Below, in pieces: positions 58,736-64,000 of a DNA stretch of 64,000 nucleotides. The notes under the pieces are model-generated. The model ran no database searches. It was not told where the DNA came from and saw only the letters and a list, made by a program, of their open reading frames with translations. How positions within the stretch are numbered: the stretch's first letter is position 1; every line of letters starts with the position of its first letter. The position numbers were made by a program, and so were the translations under genes. Origin of the DNA: Xenorhabdus stockiae (GTDB taxonomy: Bacteria; Pseudomonadota; Gammaproteobacteria; Enterobacterales; Enterobacteriaceae); contig NZ_NJAJ01000015.1 in NCBI RefSeq assembly GCF_002632825.1, forward strand, positions 3,055 through 67,054, in the 5' to 3' direction.

Positions 58736-60901
58736 TCAGAATAAAACAGTGCCGGATCTGGAAAATTCCGTAAAAGTTTTTTCTTTTAGATTATATATTC
58801 TATCCGCGGCAGCAATCGTTTCAGGCCGATGTGCTACAAAAATGCGGGTAATGGGCATCTGTTTTATAGCGTTATTGATCTTTCGTTCATTAAATACATC
58901 GAGGTCACTCGTTGCTTCATCAAGAAAAAGGATTCGTGGGCGCTTATAAAGTGCTCTGGCCAGAGATACGCGCTGCTTTTGTCCTCCTGAAAGAATACTT
59001 CCCATATCACCTATCATTGTTTCGTACTGCATTGGCATAGCGATAATTTCGTTATGTATTGCTGCTGCTTTGGCACACTCATACATCCATTCAAGGTCGG
59101 GCTGAGGATCAAAAGAGGAAATATTATCCATCAGAGAGGCCGCAAAAAGTTTGTCTTCCTGCATCACAAAGGCGGTATGCCGCCGATATTCGTCAATACC
59201 AATCTGTCGTATGCTGGTTCCATCAATCAATACACTTCCTGATTGGGGAATGGCTAAGCCCGCCATTATTCTGAGAAGAGTGGATTTACCACAACCCGAC
59301 GCCCCGATAATTGCGATATTCTCGCCTGCATTAATTTCCAGATTGATATCTTTAAAAATAAATGGCTCAGCTTCACCGTAACGATAGGAGAGATTATTGA
59401 GCGTTATCCGACCTTCTACAACCTCAAGCGGAACTAAGTTTTTTGAATACCAAGCGTCCTCTGTTTCTGCGGTTGCAACGTCTGTTAGGCGATCTGAGTG
59501 TATTGATATAAGGCGAAAATTAAAAAGTGAATTAATCACTTTAATAGAGCGGGTAAGGAACATATCAGCGTAGAGCATAAAGGCGAATAGAGTCCCTGTT
59601 GTTATTGCGCCATGTTCCATGAGATTACCACCAAAGAATAAAATCGTTGCTGATGAAAGCCCTGTAAGAAATCCTGACAGGGTTTGGTTTATCAGATCTA
59701 TCTTGAATAAATGCGCTCGGGCATTAGCTGTGTTGATAACTTTATTCAGCCATGTCATACGCCGATTTTCTGTCAGGGAAAATACTTTGACACATGCCAC
59801 ATTTCGAACTGTTTCAAGGAAATGAGATGACTGTAATGCTTCATTGTGAATGGCCTCAACTCGGGCACTTTTGTATGTGTTATAGAGCGCAAGTTTTACG
59901 CTGAGATAAATAAAGATGATGAGCAGGGAAATAACAGCCAGAAGTGCGCTGTAACAAAACATCAGAGTTATCAGTGTTAGTAGAATGAGCACATCAAGCA
60001 AGGAAGTCAGCATTTCTGCGGTGAAGGCTTCTTTAATTTCATTGAGTGATGTCAGCCGAGACGCTATATCTCCTACATGACGCTTTTCAAAGAATGTTAA
60101 CGGAAGGCTCAGCAACTGGTTAAAAAAGCCTATACTCCACTGTATTCCCAAAGAGTAGCGCATTGCCATCAGAGTCCAGGCTCGGATGATGCTGAGTGCA
60201 GAGCGGAGAATAAGTAGAAAAATAACGCCAATAACAATCAGATTCAGCATTTCGAAGTCACTGGATCGCAAAACAATATCAATAATAAATTGAGAGCTGA
60301 GGGGAATTGAGAGAGCTAGCCCCTCAATAAAAAGTGATATCAGAATGATTTTTAGTAGTGTGATTTTAAGGTTAGCTACACCCCGGAACATATCTGTGAT
60401 AGTGATACTTTCACTCACTTTTTCCTTTTTAAAATCAGACCGTGGCCATACTTCCAGAACTATTCCCGTGAATTTATTTGACAATTCTTTTAGGGAAATG
60501 ATTTTTTTCCCTAAGGCAGGATCATGGATAACGGCGTTTTTCTTTGTGATTTTTTTTAGCACGACGAAATGATTAAAGGACCAGTGCAGAATACATGGAA
60601 GCCTGACGTTTCTGAGTTCTTCGAGATCAAGGCGTATGGCTCTGGCATTCATATTTATTCTATCTGCTACTGTGATGAGTTGTCTTAATGACATGCCATT
60701 GTTTGATACGTCGAAAATTTTCCTCATGCTGTAAACATCCGTTTCCCGTTCGTGCCAGCTTGCAATCATGGCTAAACAGGCTAATCCGCACTCTGTTACC
60801 TCTGTTTGCAGGATTACAGGTAGTTTTTTAGTGAAAAACTCGAAAAAGCCACTGATTTTATATCGTGTATCCTTATTGTGTGTTGTCACATATTCTTTCA
60901 T
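58736..60901 (-). CDS. C39-peptidase ABC exporter (PCAT) of a RiPP system
   Basis: A 721-residue bacteriocin-type exporter that cuts a leader peptide and exports the product. The N-terminal C39 protease (about residues 25-150) has Cys in QTEVTECGLACLAM near 38, His in HWSFNHFVVL near 113 and Asp in HDPA near 128, so it looks active. Six membrane helices follow (about 170-450). The ATPase has Walker A GASGCGKST near 534, signature LSGGQKQR near 638 and Walker B ILFLDEATSD near 658. It overlaps the HlyD-like gene by 29 bases and is last in the operon. Together they form a type I-like export pair. Confidence 0.93.
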   Translation of the reverse strand: MKEYVTTHNKDTRYKISGFFEFFTKKLPVILQTEVTECGLACLAMIASWHERETDVYSMRKIFDVSNNGMSLRQLITVADRINMNARAIRLDLEELRNVRLPCILHWSFNHFVVLKKITKKNAVIHDPALGKKIISLKELSNKFTGIVLEVWPRSDFKKEKVSESITITDMFRGVANLKITLLKIILISLFIEGLALSIPLSSQFIIDIVLRSSDFEMLNLIVIGVIFLLILRSALSIIRAWTLMAMRYSLGIQWSIGFFNQLLSLPLTFFEKRHVGDIASRLTSLNEIKEAFTAEMLTSLLDVLILLTLITLMFCYSALLAVISLLIIFIYLSVKLALYNTYKSARVEAIHNEALQSSHFLETVRNVACVKVFSLTENRRMTWLNKVINTANARAHLFKIDLINQTLSGFLTGLSSATILFFGGNLMEHGAITTGTLFAFMLYADMFLTRSIKVINSLFNFRLISIHSDRLTDVATAETEDAWYSKNLVPLEVVEGRITLNNLSYRYGEAEPFIFKDINLEINAGENIAIIGASGCGKSTLLRIMAGLAIPQSGSVLIDGTSIRQIGIDEYRRHTAFVMQEDKLFAASLMDNISSFDPQPDLEWMYECAKAAAIHNEIIAMPMQYETMIGDMGSILSGGQKQRVSLARALYKRPRILFLDEATSDLDVFNERKINNAIKQMPITRIFVAHRPETIAAADRIYNLKEKTFTEFSRSGTVLF

Positions 60902-62138
60902 ATACCCTCTTCACTGGCATAAAGAGCCATTCGTAATTCTTTCTGGTTCTTACATATATCTCTGTCTCTACTTTCATACCCGGCAGAAGGGAAAGTGATT
61001 TTTGTTGTTCTGTCATAACTGGCCGTACCGTTATGCGGAAAAGCGCTTTACCTTCACTATTAGTCTGAGCTGATGGAGGGATATTGACCGGGGCTTCTGA
61101 GATTGCTTCGATGACTCCTGCAACCTTTCCATACCACTGATATGGATACGCTGCTATCCTCATTTTTACCTGTTGTCCATCAGCCACATCGCCGAGAGAA
61201 TCGGATGAAGAAAGCAGTTCAATTTTTGGCCTTGCAGCCAGAGGGACGATGACGGCGACTTGTTGGCCTGCTTTTACTCTCTCTCCTTTATGGGCTGTCA
61301 CACTGGTTATCTTTCCATTAAATGGGGCGACAATCAGATATTCTCTTTGCTTTTCTATATTCAGAATCTTTTGTTTTATGCCAGCAATTTCAGCTGTAAT
61401 TAATTTTTTCGCTGAATCCGCCTCCCTATCAGTCGCTGATATTTTCTTTTTAAAATCCAGCAACTCTCCTTGCAGGGTAATTATTTTTACCCTTGCAGAC
61501 GAGAGATTTACTATGGCTGAATAATAATCCTTCTTCCTGTCAATAAATTCAGAATCACGCGCAAGGCCTTTTTTGCGTAATTGTTCATATAAGCTGGATT
61601 TTTTTTCGAACCATTTCCTCTGTTCTTCCGCATTTTTTATCAGGATATTTAAACCATTTATTTCCTGTTCTTTATTTTTTATTCGCTCAATAAAGTAATT
61701 TTTATTTTCCTCAGCTTCGGTGGTGATAATATTAATTTTTTTCAACAGTATGTTCCGTTGTTTTTTCAAACTCTCTTCTATTTCAAATTTGGTAGCACCA
61801 AGATTAGTTTCAGTTTCATCACTCACAGAAAAAATAACTTCACCTTGCTTAATGAGTTTTTTTTCTGAAGCGACTGAATTAATAATTATGCCATTGTTTT
61901 GTGCAATGAGTGACACAGCCGGAGGATCATAAATGACATTACCGGAGGCGTTAACTCTTTCGCTATAAGAGCCGAAGATAATGATTGAGACAATAAAAGC
62001 AACAGTCAGCATGCCTGTCAGAATACAAATGGAGAGGCTGGATGGAATATCCAGATAAGATACGCCAAGCCATCCCTCCTGTTTATGTTGCAGAGCTTCG
62101 GCACGATAGATTGAGTTTTCATGCTTTTCTGTGCTCAT
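60873..62138 (-). CDS. HlyD-family membrane-fusion protein
   Basis: A 421-residue periplasmic adaptor with one N-terminal membrane helix (about residues 32-53), a long coiled coil (about 115-265), and lipoyl/beta-barrel parts with VIYDPPAVSLIAQNNG near 75 and APFNGKITSVTAHKGERV near 275. Such adaptors link an inner-membrane ABC exporter to an outer-membrane TolC-type channel; no such channel gene is in the window, so the chromosomal TolC is presumably used. It overlaps the protease gene by 20 bases and the exporter gene by 29 bases. Confidence 0.92.
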   Translation of the reverse strand: MSTEKHENSIYRAEALQHKQEGWLGVSYLDIPSSLSICILTGMLTVAFIVSIIIFGSYSERVNASGNVIYDPPAVSLIAQNNGIIINSVASEKKLIKQGEVIFSVSDETETNLGATKFEIEESLKKQRNILLKKINIITTEAEENKNYFIERIKNKEQEINGLNILIKNAEEQRKWFEKKSSLYEQLRKKGLARDSEFIDRKKDYYSAIVNLSSARVKIITLQGELLDFKKKISATDREADSAKKLITAEIAGIKQKILNIEKQREYLIVAPFNGKITSVTAHKGERVKAGQQVAVIVPLAARPKIELLSSSDSLGDVADGQQVKMRIAAYPYQWYGKVAGVIEAISEAPVNIPPSAQTNSEGKALFRITVRPVMTEQQKSLSLLPGMKVETEIYVRTRKNYEWLFMPVKRVYERICDNTQ

Positions 62139-63033
62139 TGGAAAAAAAGACCCTTTTATTTTTAAAATCTATGATTAATTTCCGATTTCGGAGAAAGCTG
62201 TTTCCGAGAAGGCCATCAATTTTTTCCATATGCTGAAAATGTCCATCAACAATTACAGCCCCGAACTGTTCTGCTTTTCCGGTCACCGATTTAACTGTCA
62301 GCATTGCGGCTTCACATCCTTTATTATCCATTTTCGGATTAACCGCGAGGCAACTTGTTGGCGTATAGGCTTTAAGTCTTTCACGCCATATCATAGATAC
62401 GGTAGCACCGGTATCCAGGATCATGTGGTATTTATGACCAGATAGCTCGACATCAAAAACCATTCCACTGGAAGATCTTTGGAAAGGAAGTTCTGTAAAC
62501 CCTTTTGGTGGCTTGTTTTTATCGGTAACGCTATTTGTTATTGTGAGTGAATTAGAGATGTAATCTAATATTATCTGTTTATCTTTGAAAGCATCAAGAC
62601 CCACAACAGGTTTATCGGGTAAATTTCCTTTTTTATAAACTAGCAGTCCCCACGGTTTAAATGGAGTAATGCTCACGTTTTTAAATTCTATATTGTTTAC
62701 GTTTAAGGAGCTGACTAAATATTTTATATTTTTCTGAACCTTACCGGTTAAATCTGTACTGTAATAAATACTTTCTTTTTTGAGTCCTTTAATTTTATTT
62801 ATCTGAGATTCGTAAAGATAAAACCCCATAGAAGAGCCTGTATCAATCATTGCATATACTGGTTGTCCATCAATAATAAATGTTGAATAGGGAACGGAAT
62901 ATTTATCAAAGCTCAGCTTTAGAGTTATAGGTTTTTCTAAATTATCAATAGAATTATTAGCGATGGAGTTATTTGATAAAATGGCTAAGGCAAAAAATGA
63001 AAGCGTAGATAACCAATAATTAAATCTTATCAT
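62119..63033 (-). CDS. Periplasmic retropepsin-like aspartic protease (two DTG motifs)
   Basis: A 304-residue protein with a signal peptide (about residues 1-25). It contains two aspartic-protease half-sites: MIDTGSS near residue 62 and ILDTGAT near 204, with VVGLDAFKDK and GLLGNSFL as the matching flap-side or closing segments. Two DTG lobes in one chain are pepsin-like in plan, although each lobe looks retropepsin-like. It lies 18 bases after the radical SAM gene and overlaps the HlyD gene by 20 bases, so it likely trims or matures the exported peptide in the periplasm. Its role is inferred from position. Confidence 0.85.
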   Translation of the reverse strand: MIRFNYWLSTLSFFALAILSNNSIANNSIDNLEKPITLKLSFDKYSVPYSTFIIDGQPVYAMIDTGSSMGFYLYESQINKIKGLKKESIYYSTDLTGKVQKNIKYLVSSLNVNNIEFKNVSITPFKPWGLLVYKKGNLPDKPVVGLDAFKDKQIILDYISNSLTITNSVTDKNKPPKGFTELPFQRSSSGMVFDVELSGHKYHMILDTGATVSMIWRERLKAYTPTSCLAVNPKMDNKGCEAAMLTVKSVTGKAEQFGAVIVDGHFQHMEKIDGLLGNSFLRNRKLIIDFKNKRVFFSNEHRKA

Positions 63034-63051
63034 TGTTGGAATTCGCTATTT

Positions 63052-64000
63052 TTATTGTTGGATATTTTCTATTATTGTTTCTTCACTAACACCAGCTTCA
63101 ATCAAGTGTGATGCAGCGCGACTGAGAAAAACCCGCATGGATGGACAGAAAACGGTTTTATTATTAAAGCGATTGGTTGGTGAAAAACGGTTAACCAGAC
63201 GACCACCATGACAGATTTTACTCCATATACAGTCATTGCAATCTTCAGGTAATTCACTATTCAGTGAAGAGTATTCTTTAGCATTAGTTGATTCGAGCAC
63301 ACTTGAGAGAGTTAATTCTCTGACATGACCAATGGGATTAAATATTTTATCTGAGGTTGAGCGCAGGGTGTCATCAATACGGAGCAGACCATCAGAAGTT
63401 ACAGTGAAAGCATAAACCGATTCAACATTGGCACTTATGCCTATGATACGGTTAAACTGGCTATTAAGCATTGTGCCCAGGTATGTGTTAAAGATCCTGA
63501 CAAAAATATTTGGTTGACCGTCAGCAAACCAGGCGTCAAGCGCTTCATTGAGGAATCGGCCAATTCCCTCGGCGTCAGTGCTATCAGCATGTTGATCATC
63601 AGGTATGAGGAAATCGAAACGCTGGCATTTGAGTTCTTTTGAGAAGTGATGATAAATTTCTCCTCCATTAGCGTTAGCATTTGCCACAGAGAGAATTCCT
63701 GGTTCTGCCGGAATACGTCCTTTCGCCCACGCATTTTGGAGCATACGTAAGCCATTAACTGTTCCTTCGTAAGTGCTTTTTCCTTTTCGATCTAATCGAT
63801 GCCTATCATTGATGTGTTTTGGTCCGTCTATAGATATGCTTGCATGAACTTGGTGTTTTTCAAAAAGAGCAATCCATTCATCATCAATCAGAATACCGTT
63901 GGTCTGTAATGCCAAAACTAGTTGAGAGTTACCATAGTTACCTTCGCGGAGAATCTCACACATTTGATTGAAACGTTCTTTTTTCATCATCAGTGGTTCG
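63052..64000 (-). CDS. Radical SAM/SPASM peptide maturase (N-terminus outside window)
   Basis: The C-terminal 316 or so residues of a radical SAM protein. The frame stays open to the edge and its first full codons read E-P-L-M, the end of the conserved GGEPLM motif, so the CxxxCxxC cluster site lies beyond 64000. Visible are LALQTNGILI, ASISIDGP and, at the C-terminus, the SPASM-like cysteines CNDCIWSKICHGG near residue 253 from the edge and a further Cys in VFCPSM. The sequence resembles XyeB-type maturases that form three-residue cyclophanes in RiPPs of Xenorhabdus, Yersinia and Erwinia. The precursor gene is expected just upstream, outside the window. Confidence 0.9.
   Translation of the reverse strand, partial: EPLMMKKERFNQMCEILREGNYGNSQLVLALQTNGILIDDEWIALFEKHQVHASISIDGPKHINDRHRLDRKGKSTYEGTVNGLRMLQNAWAKGRIPAEPGILSVANANANGGEIYHHFSKELKCQRFDFLIPDDQHADSTDAEGIGRFLNEALDAWFADGQPNIFVRIFNTYLGTMLNSQFNRIIGISANVESVYAFTVTSDGLLRIDDTLRSTSDKIFNPIGHVRELTLSSVLESTNAKEYSSLNSELPEDCNDCIWSKICHGGRLVNRFSPTNRFNNKTVFCPSMRVFLSRAASHLIEAGVSEETIIENIQQ

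Noticed and set aside
1-64000. CRISPR arrays, tRNA genes, prophage or integrase genes
   Set aside because: No regularly spaced repeats, cloverleaf sequences or phage/integrase-like proteins were found on reading the window.

Overview
The window is about 64 kb of a gammaproteobacterial (Morganellaceae) chromosome, most likely Photorhabdus and otherwise Xenorhabdus. Moderate GC with AT-rich spacers, Enterobacterales gene order, a full-length insect-toxin TcA gene and short intergenic repeats of a Photorhabdus/Xenorhabdus kind all point there. No database search was possible, so the genus is an inference.

Core backbone, left part (1-34000). The window opens in the 3' end of a 5S rRNA gene with its terminator. 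Then come acs-yjcH-actP (acetate use), a Fur-box sodA, a small lipoprotein, yiiM, the aroK-aroB-damX-dam-rpe-gph-trpS cluster, a reduced hof (pilus/DNA-uptake-like) operon, and mrcA. A 7.2-kb orphan Tc toxin A gene lies between mrcA and nudE. After it the Enterobacterales order resumes with igaA, hslR, hslO, pckA and yhhW. An unlabelled but clear RyhB small-RNA gene with a Fur box lies beside yhhW.

Accessory block (34200-51440). It holds an APH(3')-VI-like kinase gene, then a four-gene operon with a LuxE-like acyl-protein synthetase, a LuxC::LuxE/PaaK-like fusion, a PaaK-like adenylating enzyme and a GNAT protein. It looks like an acid-activation and aldehyde-forming pathway of unknown product. 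After an MFS exporter comes a second cluster: an IaaM-like tryptophan 2-monooxygenase, a complete Rieske dioxygenase (alpha, beta, FNR/ferredoxin reductase), an O-methyltransferase, a SnoaL-like protein, a DHA2-type exporter and a divergent LysR regulator. This resembles a pathway turning an aromatic amino acid (probably Trp) into an oxidised, methylated small molecule. A decayed SnoaL-like fragment before the reductase suggests the methyltransferase was inserted.

Core backbone resumes (51580-57400) with yhiN, pitA, uspB, uspA and gdhA.

Right end (57440-64000). A class 3 lipase lies between two exact 33-bp copies of a gdhA-type terminator. Beyond it is a minus-strand RiPP operon running in from outside the window: a radical SAM/SPASM maturase (cut by the edge), a periplasmic double-DTG aspartic protease, an HlyD adaptor and a C39-peptidase ABC exporter. 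The layout resembles the Xenorhabdus/Yersinia/Erwinia (Xye, cyclophane-forming) RiPP systems. The precursor gene is probably just beyond position 64000.

The three least-explained systems are the LuxCE-like operon, the IaaM/Rieske operon and the RiPP operon.
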